A DNA stretch of 64,000 nt from an uncultured Tolumonas sp. Its GTDB lineage: Bacteria > Pseudomonadota > Gammaproteobacteria > Enterobacterales > Aeromonadaceae. The DNA is taken from contig NZ_OY782757.1 of the NCBI RefSeq assembly GCF_963678185.1, forward strand, positions 744,001-808,000, in the 5' to 3' direction. Below, one piece after another: positions 17,333 through 25,911 of the stretch. A program made the position numbers and the translations under genes. The notes beneath the pieces are model-generated. The model was not told the DNA's origin. It did no database searches and saw only the letters and a list, made by a program, of their open reading frames with translations. The stretch's first letter is position 1; each line of letters begins with the position of its first letter.

Positions 17333-18283
17333 TTAATTAAATATCCAATACACGATAGAAAATAGAATCAATGCAATCGCTGAGGCAATAAACATCAAGC
17401 GAATGGTGAGTTTAATATCCTGCCGATTAATTTCTCGCAGCGGATCACCAATCCACGGTTTTTCAACCAATTCACCGAAATAGCTGTTTGGCCCACCTAA
17501 ATGCACGCCTAACGCACCTGCAACCGTGGCTTCTGGCCAACCACAATTCGGGCTTTTATGCTGATAGCGGTCGCGCCAACCAATCTTGAATGCCTGACGA
17601 GCATCGAGTTTTAAACACCAGGCTGCCATAGTTAGCAACAACCAACTGATCCGTGCAGGAATTAAATTCGCCAGATCATCGATGCGGGCGGAAACACCCC
17701 CAATTGCTTTATATTTCTCATTTTTGTAGCCGACCATCGAGTCCAGAGTGTTGATCGCTTTGTAGGCCATCGCCAGCGGCACACCACCGAGAAAAAGATA
17801 AAACAGCGGTGCAATAACACCATCAACCGTGTTTTCAGCCACAGTTTCAACTACACCACGGGTGATCTGAATTTCATTAAGCTGTGAAGTGTCGCGCCCG
17901 ACAATATATGACAGCTGCCGGCGACTATTCTCCAGCGAGCCGGAATCCAGTGCGCGATAAACATCCATTGCCGCATCACTCAGACAACGTCCCGCCAGAA
18001 TGGTATAAGCCAGCCAAAGTTCAACCAATCGTCCCAGCCAGATATTGACTGCGCTCAGACCAGAAATAACCACCCATGTGATCAGCCAAGTAACCCCAAC
18101 AATCACTATCCATAACACAGCACCACCGATATATAACGCAGGCTCTGAATGACAAATCGCTCTGAGCTGTTTTTGCACCCAGCTAATACTATTCCCAATC
18201 CAGCGGATCGGGTGCGGCCAGTGATGCGGGTCGCCCAAGATCAAATCAAGTAAAAATGCCGTACTGTAAATAACAAGTGTCAT
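17333..18283 (-). CDS. cbiB: Adenosylcobinamide-phosphate synthase CbiB
   Basis: The 316-residue membrane protein joins adenosylcobyric acid to aminopropanol phosphate. Seen are DLILGDPHHWPHPIRWIG near the N-terminus, RDTSQLNEIQITRGVVETVA, ENTVDGVIAPLFY and SPNCGWPEATVAGALGV, all diagnostic of CbiB/CobD. Four to five membrane helices are evident. It is divergent from cobD (18447), whose product makes its amino-alcohol phosphate, so the 163-bp spacer should hold both promoters. No cobalamin riboswitch is recognised there. Confidence 0.95.
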   Translation of the reverse strand: MTLVIYSTAFLLDLILGDPHHWPHPIRWIGNSISWVQKQLRAICHSEPALYIGGAVLWIVIVGVTWLITWVVISGLSAVNIWLGRLVELWLAYTILAGRCLSDAAMDVYRALDSGSLENSRRQLSYIVGRDTSQLNEIQITRGVVETVAENTVDGVIAPLFYLFLGGVPLAMAYKAINTLDSMVGYKNEKYKAIGGVSARIDDLANLIPARISWLLLTMAAWCLKLDARQAFKIGWRDRYQHKSPNCGWPEATVAGALGVHLGGPNSYFGELVEKPWIGDPLREINRQDIKLTIRLMFIASAIALILFSIVYWIFN

Positions 18284-18446
18284 GACTTAAACCCCGATTA
18301 TGTACGGTTACTATACCTGTTGCTGTATTAAAAATGGCTGTTTTTCAATTCATTAGCACTTTTCCAGCCACTATCATGCAGTTAGATGAATTTACTGAGA
18401 TATTTGAGTTAGCATAAGCGCTTGAGCGGTCAGGTAGGAACAAATC

Positions 18447-19526
18447 ATGGCGAAAAGCGGTCAGCATGGCGGTAACGTGCTGCAAATGGCAAAAAGATGT
18501 GGAGTCAACCCCGACCTGATGCTGGATTTCAGCGCCAATATCAATCCGTTGGGTATGCCTGATTCATTGAAAAACGCCATCATGACGCACCTGCATCTGG
18601 CCGAACGCTACCCGGATATCGATTATCAGGCGCTGCATGCAGCGTTATCACGTCATACCGATTGCCCGCCGGAACGGATCTTGGCCGGAAATGGCGCGAC
18701 CGAACTGATTTTTTCAATTGTTCGTTACCTAAAACCGAAGAAAGCACTGCTCCCCGTGCCGGGATTTGCCGAATATCGTCGAGCTTTACAGCGTGAAGGC
18801 TGTGAAATTATTCATCACCCGCTGTTGGAAGAAGACGACTTTCAGCCCACCGCACACATTCTTTCCGCGCTTACTGCGGATATTGATTGTCTGTTTCTCT
18901 GCACGCCGAATAACCCCACCGGACAATATCCCGATCATGCGTTGTTATTAGCGATTGTCTCGCACTGTCAACAGCACGATATCGCTTTGATCGTCGATGA
19001 GTCATTCATTGATTTTCTACCCAAGCAGCAAGGTTTAACTGCGTTATTAGCCGAAAATCCCAAGCTCTATTTGCTGCGATCATTAACCAAATTTTTTGCG
19101 ATTCCTGGCTTGCGCCTTGGCTATCTCATCAGTGCCGACGAACAAGCCATCGACAGCATGCGCAATTTGCAGGAACCTTGGACCATCAACGCATTTGCTG
19201 CTTTAGCCGGTGAAACCGTGCTGGATGATCACAGTTATATTCAGCAAACCTACCAATGGCTGGATGAAGAACAGCGCTATCTTTTTGAATCGTTTTCAAG
19301 CTTTGCGGCTTTAAAAATCTGGCGACCCGCGGCTAATTATATTTTTATCCGCTGCCTTGATGAGACCTTGAATCTGCAAGATGCCTTGCTTGCACATCGT
19401 ATTCTGATCCGTCATTGCGCCAATTATCCCGGGTTAAACGAACATTATTACCGGGTCGCCATCAAAAACCATGCTGACAACCAAGCCCTGATTGCTGCCT
19501 TAAAACAGGTGCTGCCACATGGCTGA
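18447..19526 (+). CDS. cobD: Threonine-phosphate decarboxylase CobD
   Basis: The 359-residue PLP enzyme makes (R)-1-amino-2-propanol O-2-phosphate for the B12 nucleotide loop. It opens with HGGNVLQMAKRCG and LDFSANINPLG, typical of CobD and related HisC-like aminotransferases. CTPNNPTGQYP, VDESFIDF and SLTKFFAIPGLRLGY (Schiff-base Lys) follow. TAGGAA precedes the ATG. It overlaps pduX by 8 bases, so the enzyme that makes its substrate is translated with it. Confidence 0.93.
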   Translation: MAKSGQHGGNVLQMAKRCGVNPDLMLDFSANINPLGMPDSLKNAIMTHLHLAERYPDIDYQALHAALSRHTDCPPERILAGNGATELIFSIVRYLKPKKALLPVPGFAEYRRALQREGCEIIHHPLLEEDDFQPTAHILSALTADIDCLFLCTPNNPTGQYPDHALLLAIVSHCQQHDIALIVDESFIDFLPKQQGLTALLAENPKLYLLRSLTKFFAIPGLRLGYLISADEQAIDSMRNLQEPWTINAFAALAGETVLDDHSYIQQTYQWLDEEQRYLFESFSSFAALKIWRPAANYIFIRCLDETLNLQDALLAHRILIRHCANYPGLNEHYYRVAIKNHADNQALIAALKQVLPHG

Positions 19527-20382
19527 AGCCAGTTGCCCCGCATCGTGCGGAGAGTTTATTCAGGGCCTGATCAACGGTTCCGAAAAACTCATCTCCTGTC
19601 CTATCGATTGGCACAGCACCGTTGAGGTGAAACAAGGCACAGCTCATCAATTTGATGAACGACCATTAATGCGCCAAGCCGTGAAAGCAACACTTAAACA
19701 CCTGCAGATCGACGAAGTTTGGCATCAGAGATTATCAATCCGGTTTGACTCAACCATTCCCGTAGCCAAAGGCATGGCCAGCAGCACAGCCGATATTGCA
19801 GCGACCGCAGTCGCCACCGTGCGCCATTTTCAGCAGGAATTGAATAGTCAGACACTGGCACAGATCTGCACGTCACTGGAACCAAGTGACAGCACCTTCT
19901 TGCATCAACTTAGCTTGTTCGATCACAAGCGAGGTGAGATCCATCGACAGTTTGGGTGGGTACCGGATCTGAATATTCTGATTTTTGAAAGCACAACGCA
20001 GCTGAATACCGCTGATTATCATCAGATGCCGCGCCAGCAACAACTAAAGCAGAATGAAACACAGGTAACCGATGCCATGCGTCTGTTTGAACAAGCAATG
20101 CAAACAAGAAACGTCGCTTTATTTGGTCAGGCGTGTACGTTGAGCGCGATGGCCTGTCAGCATATTTTGGCAAAACCTGGTTTTGAGCAGTTCCAAGCCT
20201 TGATTGAAAAATTCGACTTACCCGGCATGGTTGTCGCGCATAGTGGCACAGTCGTTGGGTTGTTATGCCGCCCTCAGCAACATGATCCCGATGCTATTTT
20301 TACTTCCGTGCAGCATTCAGTTTTACAGACTTATTACCCAATGCAGTATATGAAAAAGCTGATTGCTGGTGGTGTGAGCTAA
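19519..20382 (+). CDS. pduX: L-threonine kinase (GHMP family), PduX
   Basis: The 287-residue GHMP kinase phosphorylates L-threonine for B12 side-chain synthesis. The N-terminal ASCPASCGEFIQGLINGSEK and the glycine/serine loop PVAKGMASSTADIAATA are the family landmarks, with a C-terminal AHSGTVVGLL motif. It overlaps cobD by 8 bases; PduX makes L-Thr-P, CobD decarboxylates it and CbiB uses the product, so these genes form one short pathway. Confidence 0.9.
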   Translation: MAEASCPASCGEFIQGLINGSEKLISCPIDWHSTVEVKQGTAHQFDERPLMRQAVKATLKHLQIDEVWHQRLSIRFDSTIPVAKGMASSTADIAATAVATVRHFQQELNSQTLAQICTSLEPSDSTFLHQLSLFDHKRGEIHRQFGWVPDLNILIFESTTQLNTADYHQMPRQQQLKQNETQVTDAMRLFEQAMQTRNVALFGQACTLSAMACQHILAKPGFEQFQALIEKFDLPGMVVAHSGTVVGLLCRPQQHDPDAIFTSVQHSVLQTYYPMQYMKKLIAGGVS

Positions 20383-20388
20383 TAAATA

Positions 20389-20661
20389 TTATTTAACACG
20401 CAGAACTTGGTGGCTGATACCATTAAGTTCCAATTGCACCGCTTGTGAACGCTTTAGCTGATTTATTTTTTGTAACATATCTTCGGTGTAGCCTTTTCGC
20501 ATCATCCATTGCATCGGTTCATGAAAACTGTCTTCATTGACAATGAATGTATCTGTGGCAGAACTATTACAAATACTGACAACCCAAATACGTTGTTGAA
20601 ATTCTAAGATTTCAGAAAGTTGATGTAATAACCAATATTTTACTTGTGTTAGTATTTTCAT
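20389..20661 (-). CDS. Hypothetical protein, 90 aa
   Basis: I do not recognise this protein. It starts MKILTQVKYWLLHQLSEILE and ends LNGISHQVLRVK, has no signal peptide or clear membrane segment and is convergent with pduX, only 6 bases from its stop. Codon use looks ordinary. No strong ribosome binding site is seen. Confidence 0.5.
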   Translation of the reverse strand: MKILTQVKYWLLHQLSEILEFQQRIWVVSICNSSATDTFIVNEDSFHEPMQWMMRKGYTEDMLQKINQLKRSQAVQLELNGISHQVLRVK

Positions 20662-20723
20662 ACTTTTTTTACTCGATTGTGTATATTTCTTTATACGAAA
20701 ACGTGCGTGGTTATCTTCAAAAT

Positions 20724-20756
20724 AAAAATCCGGGTCTATGAAACAACCCGGATTTT
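20724..20756. terminator. Bidirectional terminator
   Basis: AAAATCCGGGT and ACCCGGATTTT form an 11-bp perfect stem with a 9-base loop. A- and T-runs on both sides allow use in either direction; it ends transcription of the DUF3144 gene on the minus strand. Confidence 0.85.
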
Positions 20757-20787
20757 AGCACTCAAATAAGTCCATTTATTATGGTGA

Positions 20788-21072
20788 TTACGCGTTGTAC
20801 TCATCAAAATTTTCTATGTATTCATCAATATTATCGATGAGTAACTGACGATATTGCTCTGTAAAATATTCCACCGCTGCATCTTTTCCAGCTTTTATGT
20901 CATCGGCTTTTTCGGCAGAAGACGCAACAAGAAATGCATTAAAACGCGCTGTTGCGTACAGCAAAGAAGAGCTTACATCATCACTTTCCGCTTCTTCTGC
21001 TTGTTTATTCGCCAGATTAATAATTTCATCCGCGCGTTCCCAGAACAATTCATCTTGCGTTGTATCACTCAT
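20788..21072 (-). CDS. DUF3144 family protein
   Basis: The 94-residue acidic, helical protein (DELFWERADEIINLANKQAE, ATARFNAFLVASSA, YFTEQYRQLLIDNI) matches the small DUF3144 family of gammaproteobacteria, of unknown function. The start is the second ATG (MSDTTQ): the upstream ATG at 21078 touches the AGGAG site directly, while 21072 has a 6-base spacing. It is monocistronic with a strong terminator. Confidence 0.8.
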   Translation of the reverse strand: MSDTTQDELFWERADEIINLANKQAEEAESDDVSSSLLYATARFNAFLVASSAEKADDIKAGKDAAVEYFTEQYRQLLIDNIDEYIENFDEYNA

Positions 21073-21190
21073 AAACATCTCCTACACATACTTAAGTTAA
21101 CCAGTCAGAACCACAGATGGGCTGATTCAGCAGGCAATCTGCAGATTTTCTACCAGTTTGTAAATGAAAACATGTTTCTTAATTTGAGAC

Positions 21191-21835
21191 TTATCGAAAT
21201 TGCAGCAGAGCGATACCGAAATTGGTAGCGCCTTTAATTAAAGATGCCAGCGGTAATATTTCGATCTTGGTGTTGTTCTGAATGAGTATTATCAGTAACA
21301 AACCGTAGGTTCCAAACATATACACATTTCTCAGTAGCTTAGGGCTAATGTCTTTCAAAAAAGTCATATAAAGATGGGAACCATCCAGCGGTGGAATAGG
21401 CAATAAATTAAAGAAAAATAATCCAAAATTTATAACACCCCACAGAATGAGTAGATTAACCGTAGCAAGACCGAGCGCTGTAGCACTGAAATATGGGAAA
21501 AAGAAGAAAACTCGCGCCGTAATCAAAAAAAATACTGCCAGCAAAAAATTGGAAACTGGTCCGGCAAGGGAAATCAAAATTTCGTCACGATGTTTATGCT
21601 TCAAATTATCAGGGTTGAAACTTACTGGTTTCGCCCAACCAAACCCAGCAATCAAGATCAACATAAAACCAAGTGGATCAATATGCTTTAGCGGGTTGAA
21701 CGTCAAACGGCCATCATTCTTTGCCGTCATATCGCCCAGTTTGTATGCCATATAGGCATGCGCTAACTCATGTATTGTCAATCCGATGATAATTGCCGGT
21801 AAAGATTTAAGGATCCAGAAAAAATCGAAATGCAT
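21191..21835 (-). CDS. Site-2 protease family (M50) membrane protein
   Basis: The 214-residue integral membrane protein has the zinc motif LTIHELAHAYMAYKLGD (HExxH) and the second-ligand motif LLPIPPLDGSHLYMTF (NPDG-like), both diagnostic of M50 site-2 proteases. It has about five to six helices and no PDZ domain, as in the short YwhC/SpoIVFB-like subgroup. Substrate is unknown. A start at 21835 directly follows AT-rich sequence with little ribosome binding signal. Confidence 0.88.
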   Translation of the reverse strand: MHFDFFWILKSLPAIIIGLTIHELAHAYMAYKLGDMTAKNDGRLTFNPLKHIDPLGFMLILIAGFGWAKPVSFNPDNLKHKHRDEILISLAGPVSNFLLAVFFLITARVFFFFPYFSATALGLATVNLLILWGVINFGLFFFNLLPIPPLDGSHLYMTFLKDISPKLLRNVYMFGTYGLLLIILIQNNTKIEILPLASLIKGATNFGIALLQFR

Positions 21836-21938
21836 TTATATATTTCCCGATCTGAAAACCAGCCTAAAAGCATATTGAATGTTTCAGCTGGTTTGGTGCG
21901 AAAGTAACAAAAACAAGCACAAAACTTGTTCTCTGCCT

Positions 21939-22265
21939 TTATGCTAGTCGGGATTTCACCTTACTGGAGAATATATATGCGCCAATCAAACTTGGGACAA
22001 CAATGCGAGGCAACAATTGACTCACATCCAACCCAACCTCAAATAATGACCACAAAATGATAACCGATAACGTACCAGCGTACGCGAAGGCTCCCATTTT
22101 TTTGCCTCGCGCAAGCAGTAAGCCTGAAACAAGGATACCCATACCAATAACTAAAAAATAAGGTGAGTCGTTCATCAGGATAAGGTTAACACCGCCAATA
22201 ACCGTTGTTGCGCCCAACAACGCCAACAGCAATCCCAAAACACGTGGAGGTTTGATTTCAGACAT
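21939..22265 (-). CDS. Small membrane protein like the glucose dehydrogenase anchor domain
   Basis: The 108-residue protein has four hydrophobic helices. The layout PPRVLGLLLALLGATTVIGG, SPYFLVIGMGILVSGLLLAR, then ALFEVGLDVSQLLPRIVVP-like residues, recalls the N-terminal membrane domain of quinoprotein (PQQ) glucose/quinate dehydrogenases. Those enzymes continue into a large periplasmic propeller. Here the frame ends at once and no propeller gene follows, so it is a stand-alone anchor-like protein. The resemblance is from memory; function is unknown. Confidence 0.55.
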   Translation of the reverse strand: MSEIKPPRVLGLLLALLGATTVIGGVNLILMNDSPYFLVIGMGILVSGLLLARGKKMGAFAYAGTLSVIILWSLFEVGLDVSQLLPRIVVPSLIGAYIFSSKVKSRLA

Positions 22266-22717
22266 TTAAAGCTCTCATAATTTATCGATAGTGAAGACTA
22301 ACAAGTAAAACGTCAGATGTTTACCTATAAAAGGTAAAATTGTGGCCTCTCAATCTAAGTTTATGACTCACTCACAATTGACTCTTACTGCACGCTAAAA
22401 TAAGAACCATCGCCCACATCAATCTACTTGCGGATGGGAACTCAAGCGCCATGAAAAATGTGAACCGCAATTAGCCTATAAAATAATCAAATTAATATTT
22501 TAACTTCTCAGTAATTAATTTTAAAAATAATTAACAATCCAATTACATGAGAAATTATAGGAACGGATATTCTGGATAATGATTGTGAATATATTAAGCT
22601 CTGCTAACATGAAATTTGAAATGCAGTCTATATGACTAAAATTCATTTAATTATTAATAAAATAGATAACGATAATTTTTATTGGCATTCTGGTAACGAA
22701 TAAGGACATTTCAATTT
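22266..22717. other. Long intergenic promoter region
   Basis: No gene is seen in these 452 bases; the longest frames are short and lack ribosome binding sites. The right half is very AT-rich and contains two Fur-box-like stretches, GATAATGATTGTGAATATA at about 22574-22592 (about 14 of 19) and the better one at 22665-22683. Confidence 0.5.
22665..22683. promoter_or_regulatory. Fur-box-like site before the MFS gene
   Basis: GATAACGATAATTTTTATT matches the 19-base Fur consensus GATAATGATAATCATTATC at 15 positions. It ends 34 bases before the MFS start codon, a position suited to repression. Binding is not proven by sequence. Confidence 0.4.
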
Positions 22718-23974
22718 ATGTCACAAGATCAAATACTGACCGATCCCCCTGATAACTCTTCTTTGTTCCCTCCACCAACGCAAATTCGAGCAGGCTCCGT
22801 CGCTTTCAAACATACTAATCTGGCTGTTTTTCTCGGTGGTTTTTCTACGTTTTGGCTACTGTATTGGGTTCAGCCAATACTCCCGTTATTTGCCCGCACC
22901 TTCTCTTTATCGCCTGCCGCAAGCAGCACTATCTTATCTATTTCAACCGCCGCGCTGGCCTTGTCTCAGTTACCATCCAGTTTTATCTCTGACCGTTTTG
23001 GCCGGAAGCCTGTAATGAGTTGCGCCATGCTGCTCGCAGCCATAATGACATTACTGACAACTTTCGTACCCGATTACTCATCACTACTCGTTCTTCGTCT
23101 GTTCGCAGGCATTGTTCTCGCGGGCCTTCCTGCGGTTGCGATGGCTTATCTGGCCGAAGAAATTGAAGTAATTTCGCTGGGTAAATCCATGGGTGTTTAT
23201 ATTTCCGGCTCGGCGATTGGCGGAATGAGTGGCCGTTTAGTAACGGCATTGGCTGCTGATTATTTTTCATGGCATATCGCGGCATTAATCGTCGGTAGTG
23301 TCGGGTTGATCTCCGCAGTGGTGTTCTGGCAAAAATTACCGGCATCTCAGCATTTTCATGCTCGACCACTGCCATTTTCGCAACAAGGCCGTCGGGAATT
23401 AAAACAAGCGTTCATCACTTTGTTAAAAGATGAAGGGTTACCATGGTTATACGCCAGTGGCTTTATTTTGATGGGATGTTTTGTCAGTTTATATAACTAC
23501 ATTGGTTTTCATTTGGAAGCAGCCCCCTTTAACTTACGCCCCAGCATCATCGGTGGCATTTTTACATTATTTTTGGTTGGTGCGGTGGCATCAGCAAAAG
23601 CCCACCGTATCGCACAAAAAGTCGGCCGTTATAAAGCATTAATAGGCTCCATGCTGATGATGCTAGTCGCATTATTACTGACATTTTCGCCTTGGTTACC
23701 GGTGGTTGTCTTAGGCATTACCATGCAAACATTTGCCTTTTTTGGTGGACATACCATTGCCAGTAGCTGGGTCGGCCAGCGTGCAGGTAAAACCAAAGCT
23801 TTGGGGGCATCTCTTTATCTGAGTAGTTACTATTTAGGTTCAAGCGTGGTGGGTTCAATATCTGGTTTGTTCTGGCGATATGGTGAATGGCGGGGTGTGG
23901 CAACCGCGTTGATTTCTACCTTAGTTATTACGATGTCACTAACTGCCTATAAGCTATCTCGCATTCCGGCTTAA
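22718..23974 (+). CDS. MFS transporter (YnfM-like)
   Basis: The 418-residue protein has twelve predicted helices and the MFS loop motif SDRFGRKPVMS between helices 2 and 3. Its layout (QPILPLFARTFSLSPAASS; RLFAGIVLAGLPAVAMAYLA) is that of the YnfM/arabinose-efflux-like exporters. The 40-residue N-terminal extension before helix 1 is hydrophilic. The Fur-like box upstream suggests iron control, so siderophore or metal-complex export is a hypothesis. A strong terminator follows. Confidence 0.85.
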   Translation: MSQDQILTDPPDNSSLFPPPTQIRAGSVAFKHTNLAVFLGGFSTFWLLYWVQPILPLFARTFSLSPAASSTILSISTAALALSQLPSSFISDRFGRKPVMSCAMLLAAIMTLLTTFVPDYSSLLVLRLFAGIVLAGLPAVAMAYLAEEIEVISLGKSMGVYISGSAIGGMSGRLVTALAADYFSWHIAALIVGSVGLISAVVFWQKLPASQHFHARPLPFSQQGRRELKQAFITLLKDEGLPWLYASGFILMGCFVSLYNYIGFHLEAAPFNLRPSIIGGIFTLFLVGAVASAKAHRIAQKVGRYKALIGSMLMMLVALLLTFSPWLPVVVLGITMQTFAFFGGHTIASSWVGQRAGKTKALGASLYLSSYYLGSSVVGSISGLFWRYGEWRGVATALISTLVITMSLTAYKLSRIPA

Positions 23975-23999
23975 TTTGATCAGAAAATGACATCGAATC

Positions 24000-24028
24000 A
24001 TGGGCAACTAATGTTGCCCATATTTTTT
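24000..24028 (+). terminator. Terminator of the MFS gene
   Basis: ATGGGCAAC-taat-GTTGCCCAT is followed by a T-rich run (ATTTTTT). It ends at the stop of the convergent LysR gene. Confidence 0.9.
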
Positions 24029-24980
24029 AAATTTCGTAATGCAAAGCACTATTATCTTCTGTCGAGAATACCTGTGCCTGAATATCACTGATAGATAACG
24101 ACGGGTTGCACAACTGCAGAAAACGCCATGCAAAATTAGGCTGCAACTTACCCTTTTTCAAACCAAACCAAACAGTATTAGCAGAAAATAAATGCTCCGC
24201 ATTTAAGCGAACTAAATTGCTGTCTTTTACGGTATCAATCGCCATATCGGCCAAAATACCAACCCCCATACCGAGCTCAACGTAGGTTTTAATGACATCT
24301 GAATCCTGCGCACTTAATACAATATCAGGCTCGATACCCGCGTAAGCAAATGCCGCGTCTACTTTGGCTCGCCCCGTCAAACCGGTCTGATAAGTGATCA
24401 ACGGCCAGGCACTGAGTGCGTCTAACGTTACCTCAGGCAACTCAGCCAAGGGATGTCCGCGCGGCACTAAAATCGTGTGATGCCAGCTGTAATATGGAAA
24501 TGCAGCAATCGCATCTGTTTCAGACAGTTGTTCGCTGGCAAGCCCAATATCTGTTTCCCCGTTTAAGATCATCGACACGATTTCACTTGGGCTACCCTGA
24601 TGTAAAACTAACTGCACCTGTGGGTAGTGGGTTCGAAATTCTTTGATAATACCGGGTAATGCGTATCTTGCCTGAGTATGAGTGGTCGCTACATGCAAAC
24701 GGCCTTTATCACTGTTAGCAAAATTATCGGCTAACCGGCGAATATTAGCGGCCTCAGTTAAAATCCGTTCTGCCATCGTCAAAAGTGCTTTACCTGGCTC
24801 CGTCATGCCTAATAAACGTTTGCCTCGACGAATAAATAATTCTACACCCAGCTCATCTTCCAGCTCTTTAATATGTCGACTAACACCTGACTGCGAGGTA
24901 TATAGCACATTAGCCACTTCGGTTAAGTTAAAGTGACTGCGGGCAGCCTCACGGATTATTTTTAATTGTTGGAAGTTCAA
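24027..24980 (-). CDS. CysB-like LysR regulator with TTG start
   Basis: The 317-residue regulator belongs to the CysB/Cbl group: NLTEVANVLYTSQSGVSRHI in the DNA-binding domain, ATTHTQARYALPGIIKEF and GMGVGILADMAID in the effector domain, where CysB binds acetylserine and sulfate. The frame runs to an ATG at 25004, but the sequence AGGAG-caaactt-TTG places the real start at TTG 24980, giving MNFQQLKIIREAA, which lines up with the MKLQQLRYI start of CysB. It probably controls sulfur genes such as the sbp gene 900 bases upstream. Confidence 0.88.
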   Translation of the reverse strand: MNFQQLKIIREAARSHFNLTEVANVLYTSQSGVSRHIKELEDELGVELFIRRGKRLLGMTEPGKALLTMAERILTEAANIRRLADNFANSDKGRLHVATTHTQARYALPGIIKEFRTHYPQVQLVLHQGSPSEIVSMILNGETDIGLASEQLSETDAIAAFPYYSWHHTILVPRGHPLAELPEVTLDALSAWPLITYQTGLTGRAKVDAAFAYAGIEPDIVLSAQDSDVIKTYVELGMGVGILADMAIDTVKDSNLVRLNAEHLFSANTVWFGLKKGKLQPNFAWRFLQLCNPSLSISDIQAQVFSTEDNSALHYEI

Positions 24981-25228
24981 AAGTTTGCTCCTGTCCATAG
25001 GCATAATGTGCTGTGCTTTCCATATTGTTATTTATTCTTATGCATAAATACAAATATGAAATACTGCAAACCTATCCAAGAAAAGGCATATACCACAAAC
25101 AAATAAAGATATATTGATTTTATTTGATTAAAGCCCTGAACTTAATCCAGGACTTTATCTATGTATTGAATGGTTGGTTGTATATTTTTTCTACTTCTTT
25201 GTATTAAATAAAAAATATACAAATAACA

Positions 25229-25648
25229 TTATGGTTTTATAGCCATATGTTCTTTATGCGGAACAAAATAAAAGTGAACATCATAATGTGGCACGGTATA
25301 ACCTTCATGCCCTTTAGGTTCCCAATTAAAATCGACATGATTTACCGGTGGGAAAGGAATTCCAGCTTTCGATTTTAGATCTAGGAAAGAAGTGCCTTTT
25401 GCCAAACTATCTCGATCAATCATAAACTCAAAGAAGATAACCCGTCCTTTCGACACCCCGTAGATTGGTCCAAGGGGTAAATCTTTAGGGTTTGCCCAAT
25501 GCTCCCCCATTTCTGGGACAACAGGTGAGATCTTAACAACACTGTCAGGTAAACTTGATGCAAGTGGAAGGTTTGCTGTAGCTGCTGCCACCGCACTCGT
25601 CACGCCAAATAACAGCGCAACGCCAATCATACGACAGGTATGGATCAT
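25229..25648 (-). CDS. Secreted DUF5602-like protein
   Basis: The 139-residue protein has a signal peptide (MIGVALLFGVTSAVAA core) and a mature part rich in His and aromatic residues: PPVNHVDFNWEPKGHEGYTV and PHYDVHFYFVPHKEHM. That His pattern recalls the DUF5602/TTHB210-like family of uncharacterised secreted proteins, and might bind metal. ATGATCC is preceded by AGGAGGTCATC, a strong ribosome binding site. A Fur-like box lies about 130 bases upstream. Confidence 0.65.
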   Translation of the reverse strand: MIHTCRMIGVALLFGVTSAVAAATANLPLASSLPDSVVKISPVVPEMGEHWANPKDLPLGPIYGVSKGRVIFFEFMIDRDSLAKGTSFLDLKSKAGIPFPPVNHVDFNWEPKGHEGYTVPHYDVHFYFVPHKEHMAIKP

Positions 25649-25779
25649 GATGACCTCCTGGATTTCGTAGATCCATAGTAGAGACTGAATAAAAGACTGA
25701 ACTGCTTAACTGGTCTATTTCAGCCGTGAATACGTGTTCCCTCCGCTCTCTGTCATTGGTATGTGAGGAAACAACGATT

Positions 25780-25798
25780 GCAAATGATAATTATTACA
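25780..25798. promoter_or_regulatory. Fur-box-like site before the DUF5602-like gene
   Basis: The stretch containing AATGATAATTATTAC matches the Fur consensus at about 14 of 19 positions. It lies in the leader between sbp and the secreted protein gene. Confidence 0.4.
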
Positions 25799-25843
25799 AG
25801 CTAAATTATAGCATCTGCATATACACAGACAGATTTTTATTAA

Positions 25844-25877
25844 TAAAAAAGGGTTAGCTGAAATTCAGACTAACCCT
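25844..25877 (-). terminator. Terminator of sbp
   Basis: On the minus strand GGGTTAG and CTAACCC pair around a 12-base loop and are followed by a T-run (A-run at 25845-25850 on the plus strand). It lies 35 bases past the sbp stop. Confidence 0.85.
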
Positions 25878-25911
25878 AAAGTTTTACCGAAGAATAAGAT
25901 GAAAAGTATGG

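Noticed and set aside
25129-25156. Hairpin after the DUF5602-like gene
   Set aside because: The stem AAAGTCCTG/CAGGGCTTT is present but the downstream T-run is broken; too weak to list as a terminator.
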